Part shown: in pieces, positions 54,322 through 62,964 of the stretch
Layout of the letters: every line of letters starts with the position of its first letter
How positions within the stretch are numbered: position 1 is the first letter of the stretch
From: JACKBJ01 sp964549495
GTDB lineage: Bacteria > Chloroflexota > Anaerolineae > Epilineales > Epilineaceae
Assembly (NCBI GenBank): GCA_964549495.1
Contig: CAZJWJ010000007.1
Location: 1-64,000, forward strand
Length of the DNA stretch: 64,000 nt
Direction of reading: 5' to 3'
Notes under the pieces: generated by a model
What the model saw: only the letters and a program-made list of their open reading frames with translations
Told to the model about the DNA's origin: nothing
The model's database searches: none
Program-made: the position numbers and the translations under genes

Positions 54322-54411
54322 CGTGGGGTCCTTAAAGCGAATTCGAGGATCGAGTGAAATCAGACTGAACGTAGCATCCCTTCATACGGTTGGGTAGGCA
54401 GCCGTCTTGGC

Positions 54412-54558
54412 GGGTGGGGGTGGCGGTGGGGAGGGAGGCCGACGTGATGACGGGACCCCGTGACGCGGGGTCCGTGTACCATGGGGCGGGCGATGTCGAC
54501 CGCTGCCACCGCCGTCGCACACGGCCGGTGGCCTCCCTCCCCACCGCCACCCCCACCC
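54412..54558. repeat. 147-bp structured element: perfect 29-bp inverted repeat with inner hairpin
   Basis: The arm 54412-54440 is exactly reverse-complementary to 54530-54558. Inside the loop, GGACCCCG and CGGGGTCC (54453-54473) form another perfect stem around TGACG. The left arm is almost pure G/T/A with four G-runs (GGGTGGGGGTGGCGG and GGGGAGGG), so it may also form a G-quadruplex. It lies between two leftward genes, 91 bp upstream of the PEP-synthase-like gene start. No transposase or gene is present in the 300-bp gap. Confidence 0.85.
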
Positions 54559-54625
54559 TGGTGCTAGGGTAGAGAAGGACCTACGAAACGGAGGCCGATG
54601 TGAGATCGGCCCACTCGAAGCCGAG

Positions 54626-57037
54626 TCAGTTCCCCGGCAGTTTGTGCTGAACGATGCTGAGACCTGCGATCGTTGGGGCGATGATGGTCGATCGCCAGGG
54701 CAGAATCTGGCGCATCGATGACGAGACGCCGGCGCGCCCCCGCATCTCGGGCATGCTCGATTGGATGTCGAACCAGAGCATGTGGGCGGGTCCGTCCGCG
54801 ACGTAGAGTGAGGCACCAGCGGACGGGTCGATGGCCAGATGCGGCTGGCTTCCGTCTGCGAGCAGCCAATACCAGTTTGGGCTCGCGAGGATCTCATCGT
54901 CTTCGAGAACTCGGGCTTGTAGCTTCGGCGATTGAAGCGGAGTCGATCGTGGGAGCTCGATCGTGAAGAGCTGCTTCGAGTAGATCGCCAAGGCCTCGAT
55001 GCTGCCCTCGGATGCTTGGCGGCTGACGATGTGCGGCGCCTCCGCATGTTGGATATCGACCGTCACGATTCCGTCATTGCCCATCGCTAGGAACAGGCGA
55101 GTCTCGGATTCGTTCACAGACATGTCGTGGAGCATTCCATCGATATCCAATCGTGTAAGTGACCGGGGTGAGTTCGGATCTTCCAGGGAATAGATCAGCA
55201 GACCGCCCGAATTGTCGGCAAGGAAGAGGCTCTCCTCGGTGGCGATCAGATCTTGCGGTTCGGCAGAGCCGCCGGTCTGGCTTGCGAGCTCGGGATTGGA
55301 GGGGTTGGACAGCTCGATGGCGGTGAGCGACCTGCTACTGGCCAGGTAGATTATGGGTGTGACCGGCGATGCGGCCAGGGCACAATCTCCAGGCGAGGGG
55401 GAGAGCGAAAGGCGTCCGAGGATGGATGGCTGGAGGGCCTGCCTCATGTCCAGCACGCGGAGCTCACCGACTCGGCCATCGAACACGGCCAAGGAGCGAC
55501 CAGCATCCACCCAGATGGCGCAGTCGTTGCCCAAGGGTTCGAGATAGTCGGTGCGGGCATCGGGCTCGGCGAGCTGGCTGGGATCCGAGCTGTCGATCTC
55601 GATCAGGGATGCGCGCTCGCCGCCGGCGACCAAGAGCCGAGAGTCCGTGGTGGAGGCGGCCAAGGCACTGCCCGCGTCGTCGATCCATGTGGCATAGGTC
55701 GTGCGCTGGGGGCTGGAATAGAGGTCGGGACCGATGCCGAGTGGCACGGTCATGCCGAGCGTGGCCTCGAGCGGCTCGCCGACATCGAAGGTGGTGAGAA
55801 GGGCGTGCTGCGCATTCAGCGCGAAGAGTCGATCGTGGATCCCGACGTCCGCGTACCAGAAGCCGTGTCCGTCGCCCCAAGGTGTCTCGAAGCTCGGCAG
55901 CCGGTCCACGAAGCCGGGGTCGTCACTGCTGTTCCAGCCGAGAATCTGGCGCTTGCCCACGGCATCCAGCTCGCGTGTCATCAGCACCGATCGCCGGGAA
56001 TCCCATGGGTCGACATCGTAGAGTTGGAAGAGCCGGTCTTCCCGGCCGGTCAGAAACCAAGAGGGTTCGCTGAGAGCCGAGATCGCCTCCGATGACTCGA
56101 AGCCGGTGGCTTCGATGAGCGGCGTGCCCGGATTCTTCAGGTCGAATTCCAGCACTACCTGGCTCAGCCATTCGGAACCCGACCGAATGCGAGTATCGAA
56201 GTGTGCGGAACCGATCAGGCGGTCCCCGATGACCGTGAGCCGCTGCTGGAAACCTTCGATCGCAGCCAGCCTAGTAATCTGCGCGGGTTCCTGTGCGGCA
56301 TCGGCGATCAGGACTACGCCATCGTCTGGGATGAGCGAGATACCTATGGGTCTAGACCGCTCACGCCACGCATCCGAATCGACGCAGGATGGAACCAGGG
56401 AGATAAAGGCTCGCTGGTCGTATGCGGCCAAGTCCAAGGCATAGTATTCCTTGAGACAGCCGAACGATTTCACGAAGTGCGGTCCTTCCTGCCGATCTAC
56501 GAGGTTCAAGCTATCCAGCAGCCCCACGAAGTCCAGGCTCTCTAGCAGCTGGGGACGCTCCCGGTTGTCCAGATCGTAGATGTTGAGGACGGTGTGGGGC
56601 CGCCAAAATGGATCGTTTCGATTGCCGAGCGACTGACGCGGGCCAGCTGCATCCGGCCGGCTGATCGCGAACAATCGGTCGCTGCCGAGGCGGAGGTGTA
56701 CCAGCCGGCCGGGGGCTGGCAGGCTCTCTCCGATGCGGCGCGCAGCACCTGGGCGGGAGATGTCGTAGGTGACCACGTAGGGGCCCGCGCCCAGGTAGGC
56801 TCGATCGCCACGCACGGCCATGGCTGCCGTGCGTCGGTCGATGAAGGCCATCTCGCCGAGCACCTCGCTCCGAGTCGGTGCCAGTGGTCCGGGTGTGAGG
56901 AGTCGCGGCAGGTATATCGGCTCGGTGGACTGGGCGTAGATCTTCGAGCTCGTGACGTTGGTGTGCGGTCCCTGCCATCCGCCGATCCACCCCAAGGCGA
57001 GAAGAAGAACCAGGCCTCGGACGGTGCGGTGCTTCAT
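54626..57037 (-). CDS. Exported beta-propeller protein (paralog of next gene)
   Basis: The 803-aa product starts at ATG 57037 with AAGGAG seven bases upstream. The signal is VRGLVLLLALGWIGG. IYLPRLLTPG (41-50) follows at once: the YLP motif in its N-terminal position. Blades have the pattern AYLGAGPYVVTYDISRPGAA, RLFAISRPDAAG, VLNIYDLDNRERPQL and GLLIYSLEDPNSPRSL, close to LVIVD propellers. The C-terminus ends in an ordinary strand (GLSIVQHKLPGN) without the motif. The adjacent 57102 gene is a shorter paralog with the same N-terminal plan, so tandem duplication is likely. Predicted role: surface binding protein. Confidence 0.82.
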   Translation of the reverse strand: MKHRTVRGLVLLLALGWIGGWQGPHTNVTSSKIYAQSTEPIYLPRLLTPGPLAPTRSEVLGEMAFIDRRTAAMAVRGDRAYLGAGPYVVTYDISRPGAARRIGESLPAPGRLVHLRLGSDRLFAISRPDAAGPRQSLGNRNDPFWRPHTVLNIYDLDNRERPQLLESLDFVGLLDSLNLVDRQEGPHFVKSFGCLKEYYALDLAAYDQRAFISLVPSCVDSDAWRERSRPIGISLIPDDGVVLIADAAQEPAQITRLAAIEGFQQRLTVIGDRLIGSAHFDTRIRSGSEWLSQVVLEFDLKNPGTPLIEATGFESSEAISALSEPSWFLTGREDRLFQLYDVDPWDSRRSVLMTRELDAVGKRQILGWNSSDDPGFVDRLPSFETPWGDGHGFWYADVGIHDRLFALNAQHALLTTFDVGEPLEATLGMTVPLGIGPDLYSSPQRTTYATWIDDAGSALAASTTDSRLLVAGGERASLIEIDSSDPSQLAEPDARTDYLEPLGNDCAIWVDAGRSLAVFDGRVGELRVLDMRQALQPSILGRLSLSPSPGDCALAASPVTPIIYLASSRSLTAIELSNPSNPELASQTGGSAEPQDLIATEESLFLADNSGGLLIYSLEDPNSPRSLTRLDIDGMLHDMSVNESETRLFLAMGNDGIVTVDIQHAEAPHIVSRQASEGSIEALAIYSKQLFTIELPRSTPLQSPKLQARVLEDDEILASPNWYWLLADGSQPHLAIDPSAGASLYVADGPAHMLWFDIQSSMPEMRGRAGVSSSMRQILPWRSTIIAPTIAGLSIVQHKLPGN

Positions 57038-57101
57038 GGCTCGACTCCTTGCCTGCTGGTGCCAAGCCCGCGCGTCATGCAACGCCTGGCACGCGTTCGG
57101 A

Positions 57102-58442
57102 TCAGGGCATTGCGGCCGGATAGATGCCGGTGACGGTCAGGTGGCTCGGGTCGCTGGCGTCGATCTCGACCAGGGCGCCATGTTGGCCGGAGGCCAGGAA
57201 GAGACGGTCGGAGCTCGGATCGGCGACCAGCGTGCTGCCCGTATCGCCTAGGGAGGTCGTTCTCCACAATTCAGCGCCTCGCTGGCCGAGATCGATACCG
57301 GACGAGGCCAAATCTAAGCTGCTGACATCCTGCGGGATCACGGAACCGTCCAGATCGATAATGAAGATTCGACCAATGATGCCGTTCAGGGCGTATAGGG
57401 ATTCGCGCTGGGATACGATGTGGAAGATGCTTCGATCGAGGAGGTCGAGTGCCGGCTCGAGCTTTGGTAGTCGGGCTGGGAATTGGCCATCGATCGAGCC
57501 ACCGAGAGAAGGATGCCCGCTGCTGTCGACATCGGTTCTCAATAGGGCGGCTGCGTACCCGGGCCCGTCGAGGTGATAGATCTGATAGAGGCTTTGGTCC
57601 GTACCGGTCATGGAGAAGGAGCCCACGAGATCGGGCCAGGGTGCGAGGCTTAGGCTGCCTACATGGCGGGGCTCGGCGGCGTTCGTGAGGTCGAAGGATA
57701 CGATGCCTGGGCCCCGACTCGAGAGACCTGGAATGAGACCTGGAAGGGATTGGCTCAACTGCGCGTGAGCGTGAAGCCTGCCGTCCAACACCAGCAGTCG
57801 ATAGTACAGGCTGCCGAGACTTGAACTCAACCATCGAGGCTCGGCTGAAGGCGTGGACGCATCGACGACGAGAATGCCCACGTCGCCGAATGGGGGTCCG
57901 AAGGTTCGACGGCTTTCTTCTGGACTGGTCATTGACAGATAAGCGACACGGCCTTTGGCTGCCAGGTCCAGGGCGTAGAGATTGGGATCGAGCCATTGCA
58001 GCTGGTCGAGCTGCTGCGGTGCATCGGGGTCGCTCAGGTCGAAGATGCTGAGGATCGACCAGGGGGCCTGCTTCCATGGCATGCCGGCATGGAAGTCCGG
58101 CCGGCTCAGAGAGAATAGGCGGTCGCTGCCGACGGCGATGTGGACGATGCGGCCCTCGACGGAGGGTCGGGACTCGAGGCGGCGGGCCTGGCCGGGGCGG
58201 GAGATGTCGTAGGTGATCAGGTGGGGGCCGTAGCCCAGGTAGGCGCGGTCGCCGGCGAGGGCCAGGGCCTCGGCGCCGATGAGGGATTGGGATTGGAGGG
58301 TCCAGGGGAGGTAGATGCGGTGGGCTGCGTCACCGCCCTGGGCAGCCGCTGGTTCGGAGAGGGTGTCGAGAGGGGCGAGGAGAAGCGATAGCAGGAGCAG
58401 AACCGATGGGGCTCGACGGCTTCTTCGAGGGGGTCGAGGCAT
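57102..58442 (-). CDS. Exported beta-propeller protein
   Basis: The 446-aa product begins with a basic MPRPPRRSRR and a signal helix SVLLLLSLLLAPLD. HRIYLPWTLQ (41-50) is the YLP motif again just after the signal. Propeller blades include AYLGYGPHLITYDISRPGQA, HIAVGSDRLFSLSRPDF and ILSIFDLSDPDAPQQL, matching the start of the 54626 protein almost strand for strand. The protein is about half as long and stops after a typical blade (VEIDASDPSHLTVTGIYP), so it may be missing the distal blades. ATG 58442 has AGGAG at good spacing. It lies 41 bp after the glutamate dehydrogenase gene. Confidence 0.82.
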   Translation of the reverse strand: MPRPPRRSRRAPSVLLLLSLLLAPLDTLSEPAAAQGGDAAHRIYLPWTLQSQSLIGAEALALAGDRAYLGYGPHLITYDISRPGQARRLESRPSVEGRIVHIAVGSDRLFSLSRPDFHAGMPWKQAPWSILSIFDLSDPDAPQQLDQLQWLDPNLYALDLAAKGRVAYLSMTSPEESRRTFGPPFGDVGILVVDASTPSAEPRWLSSSLGSLYYRLLVLDGRLHAHAQLSQSLPGLIPGLSSRGPGIVSFDLTNAAEPRHVGSLSLAPWPDLVGSFSMTGTDQSLYQIYHLDGPGYAAALLRTDVDSSGHPSLGGSIDGQFPARLPKLEPALDLLDRSIFHIVSQRESLYALNGIIGRIFIIDLDGSVIPQDVSSLDLASSGIDLGQRGAELWRTTSLGDTGSTLVADPSSDRLFLASGQHGALVEIDASDPSHLTVTGIYPAAMP

Positions 58443-58483
58443 CGGGGGCTCCTGCGATCGCGTCTCGCGGTCGTGGGGCTTGG

Positions 58484-59824
58484 CTAGACCAGGCCCTGGT
58501 CGAGCATGGCGTCGGCCACCTTGGTGAAGCCGGCGATGTTGGCGCCGACGACCAGGTCGCCGGAGTGGCCGTACATGGCGGCGGCCTCGCAGCATTGCTG
58601 GTGGATGTCGGTCATGATGCGGTCGAGCTCGGCGTCGACCTTCTCGCGGGTCCAGCGGTCGAACTGGGCGTTCTGTGTCATCTCGAGGGCCGAGGTGGCC
58701 ACGCCGCCGGCGTTGGCGGCCTTGGCCGGGCCGTAGGCCAGGCTGGCCTCTTGGAAGGCCTCGGCCGCCTCGGGGGTCGAGGGCATGTTGGCGCCCTCGG
58801 AGACGGCCTTGCAACCGCCGGCGATCAGGCGGCGGGCGTCCTCGCCGTCGATCTCGTTCTGGGTGGCGCAGGGCAGGGCGACGTCGCAGGGGACGGACCA
58901 GGGGCGCTGGCCCTCGTGGTAGGTGGCGCCCTTGAACTCGGCGGCGTACTCGCTGATGCGGCCGCGGCGGTTGTTCTTCAGGTCCATCACCCAGTCCAGC
59001 TTGTCGGCGTCGATGCCTTCCGGGTCGTGGATGAAGCCGGCCGAGTCGGACATCGTCACCACCTTGCCGCCGTAGTGGAGGATCTTCTCGGCGCAGTACT
59101 GGGCCACGTTGCCGCTGCCCGAGACGGTGCAGACCTTGCCCTCGATGGACTCGCCGCGGTCGGAGAGCATCTCGCGCAGGAAGTAGACCTGGCCGTAGCC
59201 GGTGGCCTCGGGGCGGATCAGGGAGCCGCCCCAGCCCAGGCCCTTGCCGGTCAAGACGCCGTCCCAGCTCTTGGTCAGGCGCTTGTACTGGCCGAAGAGG
59301 TAGCCGATCTCGCGGCCGCCGACGCCGATGTCGCCGGCGGGCACGTCGGCGTTGGGCCCGATGTGGCGGAAGAGCTCGGTCATGAAGGACTGGCAGAAGC
59401 GCATCACCTCGCCGTCGCTCTTGCCCTTGGGGTCGAAATCGCTGCCGCCCTTGCCGCCGCCGATGGGCCGGGTGGTCAGGGCGTTCTTGAAGATCTGCTC
59501 GAAGCCCAGGAACTTGATGATCGACAGGGTGACGCTGGGGTGGAAGCGCAGGCCGCCCTTGTAGGGGCCGATGGCGCTGTTGAACTGGACCCGGAAGCCG
59601 CGGTTGACCTGCACCCGGCCCTGGTCGTCCTGCCAGGGAACGCGGAAGAGGATGGCCCGCTCCGGCTCGACCATGCGGTCGAGGATGCCGGCCTCGATGT
59701 ACTGGGGGTTGCGCTCGAAGACCGGCTCGAGGGTCTCGAGCACCTCCCAGACCGCCTGCTGGAACTCCGGCTGGCCCGGATCGCGCTGCTTGACCCGTTC
59801 GAAGACCTCCGACACGTAGCTCAT
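58484..59824 (-). CDS. gdhA: Glutamate dehydrogenase (NADP-type)
   Basis: The 446-aa length is standard for the hexameric GdhA class. Diagnostic blocks are VQFNSAIGPYKGGLRFHPSV, with substrate-binding and catalytic lysine region, then RPIGGGKGGSDFDPKGKSD, DVPAGDIGVGGREIGYLFGQ, and the nucleotide-binding VSGSGNVAQYCAEKIL. SEGANMPSTPEA near the C-terminus completes the active site. The enzyme interconverts 2-oxoglutarate plus ammonia and glutamate. ATG 59824 starts at the normal family N-terminus. The leader contains two perfect 22-bp tandem repeats. The neighbouring asparagine synthetase gene makes this a small nitrogen-assimilation pair. Confidence 0.96.
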   Translation of the reverse strand: MSYVSEVFERVKQRDPGQPEFQQAVWEVLETLEPVFERNPQYIEAGILDRMVEPERAILFRVPWQDDQGRVQVNRGFRVQFNSAIGPYKGGLRFHPSVTLSIIKFLGFEQIFKNALTTRPIGGGKGGSDFDPKGKSDGEVMRFCQSFMTELFRHIGPNADVPAGDIGVGGREIGYLFGQYKRLTKSWDGVLTGKGLGWGGSLIRPEATGYGQVYFLREMLSDRGESIEGKVCTVSGSGNVAQYCAEKILHYGGKVVTMSDSAGFIHDPEGIDADKLDWVMDLKNNRRGRISEYAAEFKGATYHEGQRPWSVPCDVALPCATQNEIDGEDARRLIAGGCKAVSEGANMPSTPEAAEAFQEASLAYGPAKAANAGGVATSALEMTQNAQFDRWTREKVDAELDRIMTDIHQQCCEAAAMYGHSGDLVVGANIAGFTKVADAMLDQGLV

Positions 59825-59848
59825 GATGGACGTTTCCTCGCTAGTTCG

Positions 59849-59892
59849 ATCGTGGAGTCTGGTGGATGATATCGTGGAGTCTGGTGGATGAT
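59849..59892 (-). repeat. Two perfect 22-bp tandem repeats upstream of gdhA
   Basis: Unit 1 is 59849-59870 and unit 2 is 59871-59892; both begin ATCGTGGAGTCTGGTGG on the plus strand. They lie in the leader between the predicted -10 and the gdhA ATG. A 22-bp period places copies about two helical turns apart, as for tandem regulator sites. Confidence 0.85.
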
Positions 59893-59942
59893 TGCGTCGG
59901 TCGGTGGCGCGCCGGCCGAGGCTCCGGAAGCGAAGCCGCTTG

Positions 59943-59951
59943 ATGATAACA
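59943..59951 (-). promoter_or_regulatory. Extended -10 promoter for gdhA
   Basis: The minus strand reads TGTTATCAT, an extended -10. Transcription from it would give a leader of about 110 bases carrying the tandem repeats. The -35 region is weak. Confidence 0.4.
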
Positions 59952-60035
59952 TGCCCGAGCGTCGATCTGTCCAGGCGGGGTCCAACGGGCATCGTCCAAG
60001 CCTGTTGCGATCGCCGAACCGGTGATCGATCGCCG

Positions 60036-61940
60036 TCAGACGGGGCGGCCTTCGATGTGGCGATCGTACCACAGGCCGAACATCAGGAGGCCCCAGATGT
60101 TGCGGCTGTGGTTGGCCTTCCCGGCGCGGTCTTCGGCCAGGAGCGCGGAGACGGTGTCGGGGTCGAAGATGCCTTGCCGGCGCAGGGTCTCGGGGCCCAG
60201 CTGGTGGTCCACCAGGGGGCGCAGCTCGCCCTTGAGCCAGGCGGGCACGGGCACGTGGAAGCCGGCCTTGGGGCGGTCGATGACCGCATCGGGCAAGAGA
60301 CCCCGGGCAGCTTCCTTGAGCAGGTACTTGAGGGTCATGCGCGGTCCGTGGACCTTGTAGCGGCTGGGGATGCGCTCCATCCACTCCACCAGGTGGTGGT
60401 CGAGCAAGGGGACGCGCACCTCCAGGCCGTGGGCCATGCTGGTCCGGTCGACCTTGGTCAGCATGTCGTCGACCAGGCTGATGCGAGTGTCGACCGCCAT
60501 GAAGCGGTTGAGCAGGTCATCGCCCGGCATGCGGTCGAAGTGGGCGCGCAGGAGGTCCAGCGAGTCGTGGGCGGCCGGCCGGAAATGCGGGCCGTAGAGC
60601 TCGCGCTTCATGTCCTCGGTGAAGATCAGGCGCCAGGAGCCGTGGGCCGCCAGCGGATCGGCCCGGCCGTGCTCGACGAAACGGCGCAGCTTGAGATCCC
60701 AGCTCATCTTGCGATCGGAGGCCGGGATGCGCCGGACCAGCGCCGGCAGGGCCCCTTCGGCCAGGGCCGCCGGCAGGCGGCGGTAGAGCCGGGCCAGCCG
60801 GTCGGCCTGGTAGATCACGTAACCGCCGAAGATCTCGTCGCCGCCGTCGCCGGAGAGCACCACCTTGCAGTGGCGCGCGGCCTCGCGGGCCACCACCCAG
60901 GCCGCCACGGCCGAGGAGTCGCCGAAGGGCTCGTCGAAGGCCTCGACCAGGCCGCCGATGATGTCCTCGATGTCCGGCTCGACCACGGTTTCGTGATGTT
61001 CGGTGCCGCAATGCTCGGCCACCTGCCGCGCCCAGGGCAGCTCGTCGTAGCTCTTCTCGCGGAAGCCGATGGAATGGGTCTGCACCGGCCGACTGGACTG
61101 GCGGGACATCAGGGCCACCACCAGGCTCGAATCCAGGCCGCCGGAGAGGAAGGCGCCCACCGGCACGTCGCTGACCATGTGGGCCGCGACGGCCTGCTCG
61201 AGCCGGCCGCGCAGCTGGCTGGCAATCGCTTGCGCGTCATCGACGATGGGCTCGGGCGCCGTCGAGCCCGGCAGGTCCCAGTAGCGCTCGATGGTCAGCC
61301 GGCCGTCCCAGACCAGCCGGTGGCCCGGCTGCAGGCGCTGGATGCCCTCGAACATGGTGTTGGGGCCCGGCACGTAGTCGAAGGACAGATAATCGTGCAG
61401 GGCCACCGGGTCGAGGCGGCGGGGCATGCCGGTGGCCAGGATGGCCTTGATCTCCGAGCCGAAGACCAGCTGGCCTTCGTGCTCGGCATAGAAGAGCGGC
61501 TTGATGCCGAGCCGGTCTCGCAAGAGGACCAGTCGACCCAGGCGCGCGTCCCAGATGGCGATGGCGAACATGCCGCGCAGATGCCGGGCCAGGTCCAGCC
61601 CGTATTCCTCGTAGAGATGGGCGATGACCTCGGTGTCGGATTGGGTCGCGAAGACGTGCCCGCGCGCGGCCAGCTCCTCGCGCAGGGCGCGGTAGTTGTA
61701 GATCTCGCCGTTTTGGACGACCCAGACGCTGCCGTCCTCGTTGGACAGGGGCTGGTGTCCCCCATCGAGGTCGATGATCGACAGGCGGGTCATGGCCAGG
61801 CCGCAGCGCTGGCGCGGGTCGAGGTGGAGTCCGCGGTCGTCCGGCCCGCGATGCCGGAGCGTATCGCGGGCCCCTTCGAGGCTATGGGCTTGGACGCTCG
61901 TGCCGGGAGCGACGGCCAGCATGCCGCAGATTCCGCACAT
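60036..61940 (-). CDS. asnB: Asparagine synthase (glutamine-hydrolysing)
   Basis: The 634-aa protein begins MCGICGML, where Cys2 is the nucleophile of the N-terminal glutaminase domain. Other glutaminase blocks are LRHRGPDD, LSIIDLDGGHQPL and NGEIYNY. The synthetase domain has the pyrophosphatase loop VGAFLSGGLDSSLVVALMS, then FGDSSAVAAW and VLSGDGGDEIFGGY. The late VPLLDHHLVEW and RPKAGFHVP complete the AsnB/amidotransferase pattern. It would make asparagine from aspartate, ATP and glutamine; members of this long class also serve in polysaccharide or peptide gene clusters. ATG 61940 is fixed by the required Cys2. Confidence 0.94.
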   Translation of the reverse strand: MCGICGMLAVAPGTSVQAHSLEGARDTLRHRGPDDRGLHLDPRQRCGLAMTRLSIIDLDGGHQPLSNEDGSVWVVQNGEIYNYRALREELAARGHVFATQSDTEVIAHLYEEYGLDLARHLRGMFAIAIWDARLGRLVLLRDRLGIKPLFYAEHEGQLVFGSEIKAILATGMPRRLDPVALHDYLSFDYVPGPNTMFEGIQRLQPGHRLVWDGRLTIERYWDLPGSTAPEPIVDDAQAIASQLRGRLEQAVAAHMVSDVPVGAFLSGGLDSSLVVALMSRQSSRPVQTHSIGFREKSYDELPWARQVAEHCGTEHHETVVEPDIEDIIGGLVEAFDEPFGDSSAVAAWVVAREAARHCKVVLSGDGGDEIFGGYVIYQADRLARLYRRLPAALAEGALPALVRRIPASDRKMSWDLKLRRFVEHGRADPLAAHGSWRLIFTEDMKRELYGPHFRPAAHDSLDLLRAHFDRMPGDDLLNRFMAVDTRISLVDDMLTKVDRTSMAHGLEVRVPLLDHHLVEWMERIPSRYKVHGPRMTLKYLLKEAARGLLPDAVIDRPKAGFHVPVPAWLKGELRPLVDHQLGPETLRRQGIFDPDTVSALLAEDRAGKANHSRNIWGLLMFGLWYDRHIEGRPV

Positions 61941-62238
61941 CGGGTCGGGAGCCTCGTCGGTCGGGCGCAGGGGACGAAAGGTCTGGCGCGCCGCCGTTGG
62001 GTGGCGCCGGAGGGTGATCGCAAATGGCTGCCGGGCCCGGGTGGATCGAGCTGCCCCGGGGAAGCGGGTCGTCCCGACCGGGCCGGAGCGGGAATGGTAT
62101 CACCGGCGCTTGTCTACCGGCAAGGACTTCGGTGTGGCCGCGTTGGACTCCGTTTCCTTGTCGGCCCGCCGCGCCGGCATCACAATAGGGGTCGCGCGGA
62201 GGATCCGAGTCGGACGGGCCAGCGGGAGAGCGATCGAG

Positions 62239-62961
62239 ATGGAGGTCGAGCCGAGCCAGGCGGCATTGCAGCCCATGCCCCGGCCGCTGCCGGAGCTGGA
62301 CCTGGCCGAGCCCGTCACCGGCATCGTCCTGGCCGGCGGTCGCAGCCGGCGCATGGGCGGGCGCGACAAGGCCTGGATCGAGTTGGCCGGTCGGCCCCTG
62401 GTGCGCTGGGTGTTGGAAGCCATGCGCGAGGTCACCGACGGTCAGGTCCTGGTCGCACGCGACGAGGCGCAGCGCGAGCGCCTGGAGCGCCTGGGCCGGC
62501 CGGTGGCCATCGACCGCTACGCGGCCCGCGGCCCCCTGACCGGCATCCACGCCGGCCTGACGGCCAGCCCCACCGACCTGGCCGTCGTGGTCGCCTGCGA
62601 CATGCCCCTGGTGCGCCCGGAACTGCTCGAACGCCTGGCCAGCAGCATCGGCGCGCTGCATGCCGCCGTGCCCTACATCGGCGAGGGCGAACCGCCCTCG
62701 CGGCTGGTCGGTGAGACGGCGCGCGATGCCGGTCTGCAGCCCCTCTTGGCCGCCTATCGCCGTGCCTGCCTGCCGCCCTTGGAGCGCCTCTTGCGCAGCG
62801 GACCGGTGCCGACCACGGCCTTGATCTCGGTGCTCAAGGCGCGCATCGTGGCGCCGGAGGAGTGGCGGCTGGCCGATCCGGACGGGCGATCCTTTCTCAA
62901 CGTGAACACCGGCGAGGATCTGGCCGAGGCCGCCCGGCGGATGAGCCGGCCGGAGGACTGA
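62239..62961 (+). CDS. mobA: Molybdenum cofactor guanylyltransferase (MobA-like)
   Basis: The 240-aa protein has the nucleotidyltransferase signature GIVLAGGRSRRMGGRDKAWI (about 28-47), then RGPLTGIHAGL and VVACDMPLVRPELL (the acidic metal site). FLNVNTGEDLAEA near the C-terminus is the MobA family ending. MobA links GMP to molybdopterin, finishing the bis-MGD cofactor. The first 25 or so residues are extra compared with typical MobA. ATG 62239 follows GGGAGAG. The 298-bp gap to the divergent asnB gene shows nothing else. A MocA/CTP:cofactor enzyme is the main alternative but the motif spacing favours MobA. Confidence 0.88.
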   Translation: MEVEPSQAALQPMPRPLPELDLAEPVTGIVLAGGRSRRMGGRDKAWIELAGRPLVRWVLEAMREVTDGQVLVARDEAQRERLERLGRPVAIDRYAARGPLTGIHAGLTASPTDLAVVVACDMPLVRPELLERLASSIGALHAAVPYIGEGEPPSRLVGETARDAGLQPLLAAYRRACLPPLERLLRSGPVPTTALISVLKARIVAPEEWRLADPDGRSFLNVNTGEDLAEAARRMSRPED

Positions 62962-62964
62962 TCC

